The notes under the pieces: model-generated | The model's database searches: none | What the model saw: the letters and a program-made list of their open reading frames with translations, nothing else | Told to the model about the DNA's origin: nothing | In this document: positions 15,707 to 24,536 of the stretch, in pieces | How positions within the stretch are numbered: the stretch's first letter is position 1 | Layout of the letters: each line of letters opens with the position of its first letter | Translations under genes and position numbers: made by a program | Source of the DNA: Aeromonas enteropelogenes | GTDB taxonomy: Bacteria > Pseudomonadota > Gammaproteobacteria > Enterobacterales > Aeromonadaceae | Reading direction: 5' to 3' | NCBI RefSeq assembly: GCF_000819845.1 | Contig: NZ_CDCG01000018.1 | Span: 62,001 to 126,000 of the forward strand | DNA length: 64,000 nucleotides

Positions 15707-18025
15707 ATGTCCATAGGATTACCCCTCAAGCGGGTGGATGCCGAGGCCAAGGTGACCGGCAGCGCCCGCTACACCGATGACAACATCATGCTCGGCATGC
15801 GCCACGCCAAGTACGTGCGAAGCAATATCGCCCACGGCAAGGTGCTCGCCATCGACGCCAGCGAAGCGCTGGCCCTGCACGGGGTCGAAGCCGTGTTCAC
15901 CCACGAGGATGTGCCCGCCACCTGCTATCGCACCGCCGGTCACGCCTGGTCTCTCGATGAGGCCAAGCGGGATGTCAAAGACCGACGCCTGCTCACCGAC
16001 CATGTGCGCCACTTCGGCGATGGCGTCGCCATCGTGGTGGCCCGCGATCCCCTGGTCGCCGAGAAGGCTGCCGCCCTGGTCAAGGTGACCTACGAGCCGC
16101 TGCCGGTGATGACGGATGCCCGGAGCGCCCTGGCTGACGATGCCCATCCCATCCACCCCGGCGGCAACCTGCTGCGGCAAAGCCAAATTCGCGCGGGTGA
16201 GCCGGAGCTGGCCATCGCCGCCGCTGACGTTCAGTTCAAGGGCCACTATCAGACCCCTGTGGTGCAGCACTGCCATCTGGAGACGGTGACCTGTTACGCC
16301 TACATGGATCAGCCGGATCATATCGTGGTGGTCTCCAGCACCCAGATCCCCCAGATAGTGCGCAGCCGGGTGGCCAAGTCCCTCGGTTTGCCCTGGTCTA
16401 GCGTGCGGGTCATCAAGCCCTACATGGGGGGCGGTTTTGGCAACAAGCAGGATGTGCTGGAAGAGCCGATGGCGGCGTTTCTGAGCTACAAGCTCGGCGG
16501 CGTGCCGGTCAAGGTGACCTTGAGCCGGGAAGAGTGTTTCTTTGCCTCGCGCACCCGCCACGGCTTTGCCATCGACGGCACCCTGGGCATCAGCCGGGAT
16601 GGTACCCTCAAGGGGTATCAGCTGGACGTGCTCTCCAACACCGGCGGCTATGCCTCCCACGGCCACTCCATCGCCAGCGCCGGCGCCAACAAGATCAGCT
16701 ACCTCTATCCACGCAGCGCCTTTGGCTACGATGCCAAAACCTTCTACAGCAACCTGCCCACCGCCGGTGCCATGCGCGGTTACGGCGCGCCGCAGGTGGT
16801 GTTTGCCCTCGAGTGCATGCTGGATGATGCTTGCGCAGAGCTTGGGCTCGACCCGCTCGCCGTGCGTATCGCCAACGTGGCCCGCGAGGGGGACGTCAAT
16901 CAGGTCAACCAGAAGACCATCTACAGCGCAGGGCTCCCCGAGTGCCTGCGTCGGGGGGGCGAGCAGTTCGAATGGGCGCGCCTGCGGGCCGAGTGTCTGG
17001 CGCAGGATCCGGCGAGCCGGGTACGGCGCGGGGTGGGGGTGGCCTGCTTCAGCTACGGTTCCAACACCTATCCGGTGGGGGTGGAGATCGCCGGCGCCCG
17101 CATGCTGCTCAACCAGGATGGCACCGTCAATCTGCAGATCGGCGCCACCGAGATAGGGCAGGGGTCGGACACCGTCTTTGCCCAGATGGCGGCCCAGACG
17201 TTGGGCATTCCGTTTGAGCAGATCCGGGTCATCTCGACCCAGGATACCGACATCACCGCCTATGACCCGGGCTCGTTCGCCTCGCGCCAGAGCTATGTGG
17301 CGGCCCCCGCCATCCATCAGGCGGCGCTCCAGCTGCGGGCGCGCATCCTCTCGCTGGCGGCCCAGCTCTGCCATCAGGATGTGGGCTCGCTTACCCTGGT
17401 GGATGGTTATGTGGTGCTGGCCGGTGCACCGGACAAGGTGCTCATTAGCGTGGCCGAGGTGTCGGTCAATGCCTATTACCACCTCACCATCGGCGGCCAG
17501 ATCACTTCGGAAGTCTCCCACAAGACCACCACCAACCCGCCGAGCTTTGGCTGCACCTTCGTCGATCTCAGTGTCGATATCGATCTCTGCAAGGTGACCA
17601 TCAACCGTATTCTCAACCTGCACGATGCGGGCAAGATCCTCAATCCGCAGCTGGCCGAAGGGCAGGTGCACGGCGGGATGGGGATGGGGATCGGCTGGTC
17701 CCTGTTTGAGGAGATGATCATCGATGCCAGGACTGGCGCGGTGCGCAACCCCAACCTGCTGGACTACAAGTTCCCCACCATGCTGGACTTGCCGAAGCTT
17801 GAGTGCGACTTCGTGCAGACCCATGAGCCCCAGTCGGTCTATGGCCACAAATCCCTGGGCGAGCCGCCCATCATCTCCCCCGGCCCGGCCATTCGCAACG
17901 CCATCAGGATGGCGACCGGCGTCGCCATCAACGAGCTGCCCATCACCCCCAAGACCCTGTTTCGGGAGTTTGTCGCGGCGGGTTTGATCACCGAGGGCAC
18001 AAGGGAGGAGCAACCCCATGTTTGA
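15707..18025 (+). CDS. xdhA: Xanthine dehydrogenase molybdenum-binding subunit XdhA
   Basis: 772 residues against 752 in E. coli XdhA. It oxidises xanthine (hypoxanthine) at the MCD cofactor. Visible motifs: RVDAEAKVTGSARYTDD at the start, HFGDGVAIVVARD, YMGGGFGNKQDVLEEPM, GAMRGYGAPQVVFALE, TEIGQGSDTVF and GHKSLGEPPIISPGPAIRNA. Glu719 in GEPP is the expected catalytic base. ATG 15707 has AAGGA seven bases upstream; the longer frame lacks homology. Its stop overlaps xdhB by eight bases, and xdhABC forms one tight unit after its own leader. Confidence 0.94.
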   Translation: MSIGLPLKRVDAEAKVTGSARYTDDNIMLGMRHAKYVRSNIAHGKVLAIDASEALALHGVEAVFTHEDVPATCYRTAGHAWSLDEAKRDVKDRRLLTDHVRHFGDGVAIVVARDPLVAEKAAALVKVTYEPLPVMTDARSALADDAHPIHPGGNLLRQSQIRAGEPELAIAAADVQFKGHYQTPVVQHCHLETVTCYAYMDQPDHIVVVSSTQIPQIVRSRVAKSLGLPWSSVRVIKPYMGGGFGNKQDVLEEPMAAFLSYKLGGVPVKVTLSREECFFASRTRHGFAIDGTLGISRDGTLKGYQLDVLSNTGGYASHGHSIASAGANKISYLYPRSAFGYDAKTFYSNLPTAGAMRGYGAPQVVFALECMLDDACAELGLDPLAVRIANVAREGDVNQVNQKTIYSAGLPECLRRGGEQFEWARLRAECLAQDPASRVRRGVGVACFSYGSNTYPVGVEIAGARMLLNQDGTVNLQIGATEIGQGSDTVFAQMAAQTLGIPFEQIRVISTQDTDITAYDPGSFASRQSYVAAPAIHQAALQLRARILSLAAQLCHQDVGSLTLVDGYVVLAGAPDKVLISVAEVSVNAYYHLTIGGQITSEVSHKTTTNPPSFGCTFVDLSVDIDLCKVTINRILNLHDAGKILNPQLAEGQVHGGMGMGIGWSLFEEMIIDARTGAVRNPNLLDYKFPTMLDLPKLECDFVQTHEPQSVYGHKSLGEPPIISPGPAIRNAIRMATGVAINELPITPKTLFREFVAAGLITEGTREEQPHV

Positions 18026-18896
18026 TATTGCCCGTTACTATAAGGCTCGCAGTGTGGCCGAGGCCGTCGCCCTGCGTCAGGCCGATCCCGAGGCGCGTCT
18101 GCTGGCCGGTGGCACCGATGTGATGATCCAGCTTCATCACCTCAACCCAGCCTATCGCCATATCGTCGATATTCACGACTTGCCCGAGCTCAAAGGGGTG
18201 TGCGAGTTGGCCGACGGATCGATCCGGATCGGCTCTGGCACCACCTTTACCGAGCTGATTGAAAACGAACTGGTGCAGCGCCGCCTGCCGATGCTGGCCG
18301 AGGCCGCCGCCACCATCGCCGGCCCGCAGATCCGCAACGTTGCCACCTATGGCGGCAACATCTGCAACGGCGCCACCAGCGCCGACTCGGCGGCGCCCAC
18401 CGTGGCGCTGGAAGCCGAGCTGGAGATTGCCGGCCCGGGCGGCACGCGCCGCATCCCCATCGCCGGTTTTCACACCGGCCCCGGCAAGGTGGCGCTGCAA
18501 CCGGCGGACATCCTGGTGGCATTTCACTTTGCCCCTGACTCGCACCCCCATGCGGGATCCCACTACTTCAAGTATGCCATGCGGGGTGCCATGGATATCG
18601 CCACCATCGGCTGCGCAGCCTACTGCCAGATTGAGGATGGCCACTTCAAACGTCTGCGGCTGGCCTACGGGGTTGCGGCACCGACGCCGGTGCGCACGCC
18701 CCACGCGGAAGCGGCGGCCGAGGGGCAACCCCTGACCCGGGCAACGCTCGCGGCCATCGCCGAGGCGGTGGTAGCCGACGTGGCGCCGCGCTCCTCCTGG
18801 CGGGCGGAGAAAGAGTTCCGCCTGCACCTTATCAAAACCCTGGCGCAGCGGGTGGTCACCTGCGCCGTCGAACGGGCCGGAGGCCAGATCCTATGA
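18018..18896 (+). CDS. xdhB: Xanthine dehydrogenase FAD-binding subunit XdhB
   Basis: 292 residues, equal in length to E. coli XdhB. FAD-site motifs [14 protein letters not shown] and [20 protein letters not shown] are intact, as is the C-terminal [14 protein letters not shown]. It takes electrons from the XdhC clusters to FAD and on to NAD+ or another acceptor. The ATG lies inside the end of xdhA behind GGGAGGAG, and the gene overlaps xdhC by four bases (ATGA), so the three subunits are translationally coupled. Confidence 0.95.
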   Translation: MFDIARYYKARSVAEAVALRQADPEARLLAGGTDVMIQLHHLNPAYRHIVDIHDLPELKGVCELADGSIRIGSGTTFTELIENELVQRRLPMLAEAAATIAGPQIRNVATYGGNICNGATSADSAAPTVALEAELEIAGPGGTRRIPIAGFHTGPGKVALQPADILVAFHFAPDSHPHAGSHYFKYAMRGAMDIATIGCAAYCQIEDGHFKRLRLAYGVAAPTPVRTPHAEAAAEGQPLTRATLAAIAEAVVADVAPRSSWRAEKEFRLHLIKTLAQRVVTCAVERAGGQIL

Positions 18897-19381
18897 TGCA
18901 ACCGCAAAGCTGTCCCGCCGTGGAGATCCAGTGCGAGATCAACGGCAAACCCTACTCCTACGCGGTCTCGCCCAGTGTGTCGCTGCTTCACTTCCTGCGC
19001 GGGCTGGGGCTTATCAGCGTGAAAGAGGGGTGCAGCGTCGGCGAGTGCGGCGCCTGTACCGTGCGGGTCGATGGCGTGGCCCTCGACAGTTGCCTCTATC
19101 TGGCGGTATGGGCCGATGGCAAGTCCATCCGCACCGTGGAGGGGGAACGTAAAGGGAGCGAGCTCTCCGATGTGCAGCAGGCCTTTATCGACGAGGGGGC
19201 GGTGCAGTGCGGCTTTTGCACCCCGGGATTGGTCATGGCGAGCGCCGCCCTGCTCGACAAGACCAAGCGTCGCCCACTGACCGAGGCGGAGATCCGCCGC
19301 GGGCTGTCGGGGAATCTGTGCCGTTGCACCGGCTATCAGAACGTGGTGCGGGCGGTGAAAAAGTGCTGCAGGAGTGAATGA
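18893..19381 (+). CDS. xdhC: Xanthine dehydrogenase [2Fe-2S] subunit XdhC
   Basis: 162 residues with a complete two-cluster set: C47, C52, C55 and C67 ([10 protein letters not shown] plus DSC) for the plant-ferredoxin-type cluster, and C106, C109, C143 and C145 (QCGFC, NLCRC) for the second. It carries electrons from the molybdenum centre to XdhB. ATG 18893 overlaps the xdhB stop; ATG 18896 is also in frame. Its intact cysteines contrast directly with the cysteine-less copy of the same fold at the N-terminus of XdhD. Confidence 0.95.
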   Translation: MMQPQSCPAVEIQCEINGKPYSYAVSPSVSLLHFLRGLGLISVKEGCSVGECGACTVRVDGVALDSCLYLAVWADGKSIRTVEGERKGSELSDVQQAFIDEGAVQCGFCTPGLVMASAALLDKTKRRPLTEAEIRRGLSGNLCRCTGYQNVVRAVKKCCRSE

Positions 19382-19412
19382 CCAGGCGCTGTACCTGCAA
19401 GCCGGATAGCAA

Positions 19413-19443
19413 AAGGCCCGCTTTTATCAGGCGGGCCTTTTTA
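19413..19443. terminator. Bidirectional terminator between xdhC and ycfJ
   Basis: AAGGCCCGC (19413-19421) pairs with GCGGGCCTT (19431-19439). A T run follows on the plus strand and an A run precedes the stem, so it can end both xdhC and the converging ycfJ-like gene. Confidence 0.88.
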
Positions 19444-19461
19444 TGGGGGATGGCAGGGGGA

Positions 19462-20001
19462 TCACCCTTTTTGCTGGTCGATCACCAGTTTGCCATCCTT
19501 GACCGGGATGGTGGCCCCCGGCGCCTTGTCCATCCGGATCACCCCTTCCTGCCCCGCAAGGCGGTAGGTGACGTCATAGCCCAGAGTGCGGGTGCTGCTC
19601 TCCTGCACGGTTTTGCAGCGCTGCTCCGTGGTGGTGTAGGTATCCCCCGCCTGCATGTTGCCCTGCACCTGGTTGCCGGTATAGCCACCCGCGACTGCAC
19701 CGGCGGCGGTTGCCACCTTCTTGCCGCTGCCGCCACCAAACTGGTGGCCGAGCACACCGCCCAGCGCCGCCCCCACCACTGTGCCCAGCACCTTGTGTTC
19801 ATCCTGCACCGGTTTGCGGTGGGTGACGGTGACGTTGCGACACTCCTGACGGGGCGTCTTGATGGTTTCGGTCACCGGCTTGCTGGCGATCACCTCGGCG
19901 AAGGTGGGCTCGGGGGTGAAGAAACCACCGCTGGCCGCAGCCGACAACGCCAGTGCCGATGTAATACCGATCCCGATCCCCGCCATCATGGACTTGTTCA
20001 T
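19462..20001 (-). CDS. ycfJ: Glycine-zipper 2TM domain envelope protein, YcfJ-like
   Basis: 179 residues, the same length as E. coli YcfJ, with near-identical segments MNKSMMAGIGIGI, KTPRQECRNVTVTHRKPVQD, GHQFGGGSGKKVAT, TYTTTEQRCKTV and LGYDVTYRL. A hydrophobic N-terminus (residues 6-25) is a signal or anchor. A glycine-zipper pair (GTVVGAALGGVLG and AGAVAGGYTGNQ) likely packs in a membrane. The role in the envelope is unknown; relatives include surface antigen and lipoprotein families. The start is behind GGAGAAG on the minus strand. It appears to be transcribed alone. Confidence 0.88.
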   Translation of the reverse strand: MNKSMMAGIGIGITSALALSAAASGGFFTPEPTFAEVIASKPVTETIKTPRQECRNVTVTHRKPVQDEHKVLGTVVGAALGGVLGHQFGGGSGKKVATAAGAVAGGYTGNQVQGNMQAGDTYTTTEQRCKTVQESSTRTLGYDVTYRLAGQEGVIRMDKAPGATIPVKDGKLVIDQQKG

Positions 20002-20444
20002 CTTCTCTTCTCCTGCAATCTCAATCTGGGTGCTTGGCTAGCCTGTATTCATCTTGTCAATAGCGCCCTGGTCGGACAAGGCGAACCGGGGCTGGCTGCG
20101 ACAGCCGCTGACAAGGTCAAAAAAACGCCACTTCAAAAAGTGTCTGGCTTTGGCGACAACGGCGAAAAAAACGCCGCGAAATGGCGATGTTGAGGGAACA
20201 AGAGGGGACATGGGCCTATTGTGAGTCGCATTTTGCAATCATCTGGCATGTTGATGGTCTCGATCAAGGCCCGCTGGGGGTTCGAAAGCCTAGGGCGCGG
20301 GGATTGGGGGCAAGGTGTCAATCCGGCAAGGCTTTTGCAACGTGTGGCAAGAAGCGCATAGGCGTCAGGGGAGATGGATGGCGCGTTGACGCAGAGCCAC
20401 AGCCAATCCGGGACCTGATACTGAAAGAGTGAGAAGGGGGACTT
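20002..20444. other. Intergenic region between ycfJ and a small gene
   Basis: About 440 bases separate the divergent ycfJ-like gene and the small gene at 20445. Short open frames here show no ribosome binding site or recognisable product. It must contain the ycfJ promoter; a TTGACA-like hexamer occurs on the minus strand near 20060 but no clear -10 partner was found. Confidence 0.4.
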
Positions 20445-20633
20445 ATGTCACTGTTACCCAGCTGGATCACCCCGGCCATCCAGGCCAATGTCATCACAAT
20501 GCAGCAAGCCGAACGATTGCTCGCCTCCCTCTATCGGCCGCTGACGGCAGACGGGGAAGAGCTGCCTGCCGACCTCGCCGACATCAGCCTCAAACTCTAC
20601 TGTTTTCGCCAGCAGGGGCGGGTGCGTCACTAA
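20445..20633 (+). CDS. Small uncharacterised protein, 62 residues
   Basis: MSLLPSWITPAIQANVITMQ is followed by QAERLLASLYRPLTADGEEL and a basic end. The ATG has a purine-rich GAGAAGGGGG six to eight bases upstream. There are no membrane segments or cysteine motifs. I do not recognise the family. It lies alone between ycfJ and the converging yfcC gene, with a hairpin just downstream. Composition and coding pattern look like those of neighbouring genes, so a small real gene is likely. Confidence 0.55.
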   Translation: MSLLPSWITPAIQANVITMQQAERLLASLYRPLTADGEELPADLADISLKLYCFRQQGRVRH

Positions 20634-20641
20634 CGCCGGCA

Positions 20642-20670
20642 TAAAAAACACGCCGCCCTGCGGCGGCGTG
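20642..20670 (-). terminator. Rho-independent terminator of yfcC
   Basis: CACGCCGCC (20649-20657) and GGCGGCGTG (20662-20670) form a perfect 9-bp stem with loop CTGC. The A run at 20643-20648 becomes the T tract on the minus strand, so it ends the yfcC transcript. Confidence 0.88.
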
Positions 20671-20686
20671 TCACGGCATTGGCCGA

Positions 20687-22213
20687 TCAGGCCAGCATCA
20701 CCTGGAGCACCAGCATCAGGGCGCCAAAGCCCAGCACGAAGCCCACCATGGGCAGCACGAACTTGACCCACTTGTTGAACTGGATGCCGAGCATCTGCAG
20801 GGTGACCAGCACCAGGCCGGTGGGGGCCAGGAACAGCATGGCATATTGTCCCCAGTTGTAGGCCGACACCACTATGTAGCGCGGGATCATCACGGTATCC
20901 GCCAGCGGCGCCATGATGGGCATGGAGAGCACCGCGAGCCCCGAGGAGGAGGGCACCACCAGTCCCAGCAAGGTGAAGACCAGCATCTGGCTCACCGCGA
21001 ACACGGCGCCGTGCATGCCGGAGACCAGATCGGAGGCATAGGCCAGTATGGTGTCCGAGATCATCCCCTGATCCAGCACCAGGTTGACCCCCCGCGCCAG
21101 CCCTATGATGAGGGAGACGGCCACCAGCTCGGAGGCTCCCTGGGTGAAGGCTTCGACCGCCTCTTTCTCCTTCAGCCCCGAGATGAAAATGATGATGATG
21201 GCGATGGTGAGGAAGGAGGCGGCCATCTGCGGGAACCACCAGCCGGCCATGGAGACGCCCCACACCATCAGCGGGAAGGCGAGGATGAACAGGGTCAGGA
21301 TGATCTTGCGGCGCAGGGTGAAGGGCACGCTCTCATCCATGGAGCCCTCTTTCAGGAAGCGGGCCCGGAAGCTGTCTCTGTCCTCATAGGTGTAGGAGAA
21401 GGCCGGATTGGCCTTGAGCTTCTTGCAGTACCAGTAGAGATAGGCGATCACCACCAGGGTGCCCACCAGGCAGCCGACCGCACGGAAGATGAGCCCCTCG
21501 GTGAAGGGAATGCCGGCGGCATTGGAGGCGATCACCACGGAGAAGGGGTTGATGGTGGAGAAGGTGGTGCCCATGGAGGCAGCGAGGAAGATGGCTCCTA
21601 CGCAGACGATGGAGTCATACCCGAGCGCCAGGAAAATGGGCACCAGGATGGGATAGAAGGCAACCGCCTCCTCTTCCAGCCCGCAGGTGGTACCCCCCAG
21701 CGCCATCACCAGACAGACCAGGGCCACGAACAGGAACTCGTTGCCTCGTGTCTTGCGCGACAGTGCCACCAGGCCCGCACTGAAGGCTCCCGTCTTGTTG
21801 ATGACGCCGATAAGCCCGCCAAGTACCAGGATGAAGACGATGATGTCGGCCCCCTCTATGGTGCCCTTGACCATGCTGACCGCTACGTCACCAAGCCCCT
21901 TGGGGGCCTGCTCCAGTCGCTCATAGGTGCCGGGAATGGCGATGGGCTTGCGAATAGTGCCGTTGATGAACTGGGCAACGTCGATATTGATATTCAATTT
22001 TTCAAGCTCGGCCTGGGTGGCGGGCACCCGACTGGTTTCCCCCTGCGGTGTGTTGACCATCAAGGTAGCGCTGGCGGGATTATAGGAGAGCTTGGCATAG
22101 GCCCCCGCCGGAATAATCCAGGTGAGGGCAATAGCCAGCAACATGATCAGAAACAGAATGGTAAACGCAGTGGGGAATTGTCTCCGGGTCTTGGTATTCG
22201 GCTCGGCACACAT
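20687..22213 (-). CDS. yfcC: YfcC-family membrane carrier
   Basis: 508 residues, about 12 membrane segments; E. coli YfcC is 506. The family is annotated as C4-dicarboxylate anaerobic carrier-like and includes proposed basic amino acid or peptide-related transporters, so the substrate is uncertain. Typical segments: FPTAFTILFLIMLLAIALTW, GALGGTTCGLEEEAVAFYPI-like (ALGGTTCGLEEEAVAF), MGTTFSTINPFSVVIAS, GLVVPSSSGLAVLSMPIMAP and NWGQYAMLFLAPTGL. The start ATG follows GAGGAGC on the minus strand. It is a single gene with its own terminator and a long upstream region. Confidence 0.85.
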   Translation of the reverse strand: MCAEPNTKTRRQFPTAFTILFLIMLLAIALTWIIPAGAYAKLSYNPASATLMVNTPQGETSRVPATQAELEKLNINIDVAQFINGTIRKPIAIPGTYERLEQAPKGLGDVAVSMVKGTIEGADIIVFILVLGGLIGVINKTGAFSAGLVALSRKTRGNEFLFVALVCLVMALGGTTCGLEEEAVAFYPILVPIFLALGYDSIVCVGAIFLAASMGTTFSTINPFSVVIASNAAGIPFTEGLIFRAVGCLVGTLVVIAYLYWYCKKLKANPAFSYTYEDRDSFRARFLKEGSMDESVPFTLRRKIILTLFILAFPLMVWGVSMAGWWFPQMAASFLTIAIIIIFISGLKEKEAVEAFTQGASELVAVSLIIGLARGVNLVLDQGMISDTILAYASDLVSGMHGAVFAVSQMLVFTLLGLVVPSSSGLAVLSMPIMAPLADTVMIPRYIVVSAYNWGQYAMLFLAPTGLVLVTLQMLGIQFNKWVKFVLPMVGFVLGFGALMLVLQVMLA

Positions 22214-22871
22214 AAAATGCTCCTCGATAAAGCAGGTTAAGGTTCGGCGGAATATCGGGTCGATAGGGTTCCTTCGTCATGACAGAGAAGTGCGCAGTTT
22301 GACTGCCAGCTGCGCACTCGTTGGCGAGAAATCTGGCCTGATATTGAACATCCGGTGGATTGTTTCAGGATGTAACCATAACGTGCTGGAAAAAGGATGA
22401 ACATGGTACTCACTCGGCTTTATGGGCTGGTTCACAGAATATATTTCCGGCGAACGAAAACGTTAATTTCATGTTATTTTGTACGTCGCAATACTTATTT
22501 CATAATTATTCCTGACGTCGCCTTTGAATTTATTGTCGGGTGATGACTGGATGAAAATAAATATATCTGGAGTGCGTATTCGGCTTGCTCCGAACCGCTC
22601 GCGCTATATCAATATTCAGCACAAGGAACAGGCTTGGGGGTTGCCCGAATGAGAGCTTGAAAAAAGCCCCGCTCAAGATGCCGCACTCACGCTTTTCAAG
22701 CCTCATACGGATTCCAATACGACGTTTTGCTAATGGTTGCCACCCCCCCTCCCTGATACCCTGCCATTTTCGCAAGAGACCCACCCGAAGCATGATGCCC
22801 GGGGGCGGTGCCCGGTCTGTACCCGGACCGGATGAGCTCCCGCTTTGTGCCATATGTGAGGAAGGAACCCG
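22214..22871. promoter_or_regulatory. Divergent intergenic region yfcC / acyl-CoA ligase
   Basis: These 658 bases separate divergent genes. The centre (about 22430-22570) is AT-rich and should hold both promoters. Open frames of up to 96 codons lack ribosome binding sites and homology. A 6-bp hairpin, CCGGTC (22812-22817) with GACCGG (22826-22831), sits in the leader of the acyl-CoA ligase gene. No operator could be assigned with confidence. Confidence 0.45.
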
Positions 22872-24491
22872 ATGACAAAGCAGAACATCTATGAAATGGG
22901 CCTTGAGCAGACATCCGCCAATTTCGATCCCCTGACCCCCATCAGCTTTCTGGCGCGGGCGGCCCGCGTCTATCCCGACTATCCGGCGGTGATCCACGGC
23001 CCCTTGCGCCAAACCTGGGCCCAGACCGAACGGCGCTGCCGTCAGCTGGCCTCGGCCCTCGGCTTGCACGGCATCGGCGAGGGGGATACGGTATCCATCG
23101 TGGCCCCCAATACGCCAGCCATGTTCGAAGCCCATTTCGGGGTGCCCATGAGTGGCGCCGTGCTTAACACCATCAACACCCGGCTCGACGCCGATGCCAT
23201 GGCGTTCATCTTCCAGCATGCCCAGAGCAAGGTGGTGCTGGTGGACCGGGAGTTTGGCGCCGTGGTGCAAAAGGCGTTGGCACTTATCGAGAGCAAGCCG
23301 CTGCTGGTCGCCATTGATGATCCCCTCTATCAACAGGGGGAGATGATAAGCGAGCTCACCTATGAGGCTTTTGTCGCCATGGGGGATGGTGAAGCGCCCG
23401 GCTGGCTGCCAAAGGATGAGTGGCAGGCGATTTCCCTGAACTACACCTCGGGCACCACCGGCAATCCCAAGGGGGTGGTCTATCACCATCGCGGCGCCCA
23501 CCTCAATGCAGTCAACAACGTGCTCTCCTGGGAGCTGCCCAAGCATCCTGTCTACCTCTGGACCTTGCCGATGTTCCATTGCAACGGCTGGTGCTTCCCC
23601 TGGACGCTGGCCGCGACCGCCGGGGTGAGCGTCTGTCTGCGCCATGTGCAGGCGGCGGCCATCTATGAGGCACTGCACGAACACAAGGTGAGTCACTTCT
23701 GCGCGGCGCCCATCGTGCTCAACATGCTCAACAATGCCGATCCGGCCCTCAAGCAGGGACTGGATCACCCCATCAAGGTGATGACGGCAGGGGCGGCGCC
23801 TCCTGCCACCGTGATCGCCGGCATGGAGGCGATGGGGATCGCTGTGACTCATGTCTATGGTCTGACCGAAACCTATGGCCCCTGCGTGCTGTGTGAACCG
23901 CAGCGAAGCTGGCAAGGGCAGGATGCCACTTCGCTCTCTCGCCTCAAGGCACGCCAGGGGGTGGCATCGCCGCTGCAGGGAGAGATGCGGGTCATCAATC
24001 CGGTCAGTGGCGAGGTGGTCCCCAAAGATGGCAAGACCATGGGGGAAATAGTGCTGCGCGGCAACGTGGTGATGAAAGGCTATCTCAAGAACCCGGCGGC
24101 CAGCGCAGAGGCGATGGCGGAGGGGTGGTTCAGGAGCGGCGATCTGGCGGTGTGGCACCCGGACGGTTACGTGGAGATCAAGGACAGATCCAAGGACATC
24201 ATCATCTCGGGCGGGGAGAACATCTCCAGTCTGGAGGTGGAAGATGTGCTCTACCGTCATCCCGATGTGGACGAGGTGGCGGTGATCGCCATGCCGGACG
24301 AGAAGTGGGGAGAGGTGCCTTGCGCCTTCGTCAAGCTCAAGGACGGGCGTGAGGCGAGCCAGGCCGAGCTTATCGCGTTTTGTCGCGAGCAGATGGCCCA
24401 CTTCAAGGCGCCCAAGCGGATCATCTTCACCCCGCTGCCCAAGACTTCCACCGGCAAGGTGCAAAAATTCATGCTGCGCCAGCAGCTGTAA
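22872..24491 (+). CDS. AlkK-type acyl-CoA synthetase (fatty acid-CoA ligase)
   Basis: 539-residue adenylate-forming enzyme that activates a fatty acid to acyl-AMP and then acyl-CoA. It carries the AMP-binding loop YTSGTTGNPKGV (about residue 190), the VYGLTETYG motif, WFRSGDLAVWHPDGYVEIKD, the hinge region SKDIIISGGENISS and the C-terminal lysine motif PKTSTGKVQKF. Overall pattern and length resemble medium-chain AlkK-like ligases more than FadD; chain length preference cannot be read from sequence. GAGGAAGG precedes the ATG. Apparently transcribed alone, converging on the next gene. Confidence 0.88.
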   Translation: MTKQNIYEMGLEQTSANFDPLTPISFLARAARVYPDYPAVIHGPLRQTWAQTERRCRQLASALGLHGIGEGDTVSIVAPNTPAMFEAHFGVPMSGAVLNTINTRLDADAMAFIFQHAQSKVVLVDREFGAVVQKALALIESKPLLVAIDDPLYQQGEMISELTYEAFVAMGDGEAPGWLPKDEWQAISLNYTSGTTGNPKGVVYHHRGAHLNAVNNVLSWELPKHPVYLWTLPMFHCNGWCFPWTLAATAGVSVCLRHVQAAAIYEALHEHKVSHFCAAPIVLNMLNNADPALKQGLDHPIKVMTAGAAPPATVIAGMEAMGIAVTHVYGLTETYGPCVLCEPQRSWQGQDATSLSRLKARQGVASPLQGEMRVINPVSGEVVPKDGKTMGEIVLRGNVVMKGYLKNPAASAEAMAEGWFRSGDLAVWHPDGYVEIKDRSKDIIISGGENISSLEVEDVLYRHPDVDEVAVIAMPDEKWGEVPCAFVKLKDGREASQAELIAFCREQMAHFKAPKRIIFTPLPKTSTGKVQKFMLRQQL

Positions 24492-24536
24492 GAAAAGTGA
24501 CGGGGTGGGGGGCTTTCCCTCACCCCCGCTTATTGC

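Noticed and set aside
15719..18019. A 766-codon minus-strand frame opposite xdhA
   Set aside because: The sense strand encodes a complete molybdenum hydroxylase subunit; the antisense frame has no domain and no ribosome binding site.
22430..22570. Possible ArgR or other operator in the AT-rich centre before yfcC
   Set aside because: Only isolated half-matches were seen; none reached a convincing palindrome.
24499..24528. GC-rich hairpin between the acyl-CoA ligase and PAS-GGDEF genes as terminator
   Set aside because: CGGGGTG can pair with CACCCCG, but neither strand has a T run; evidence too weak to list.
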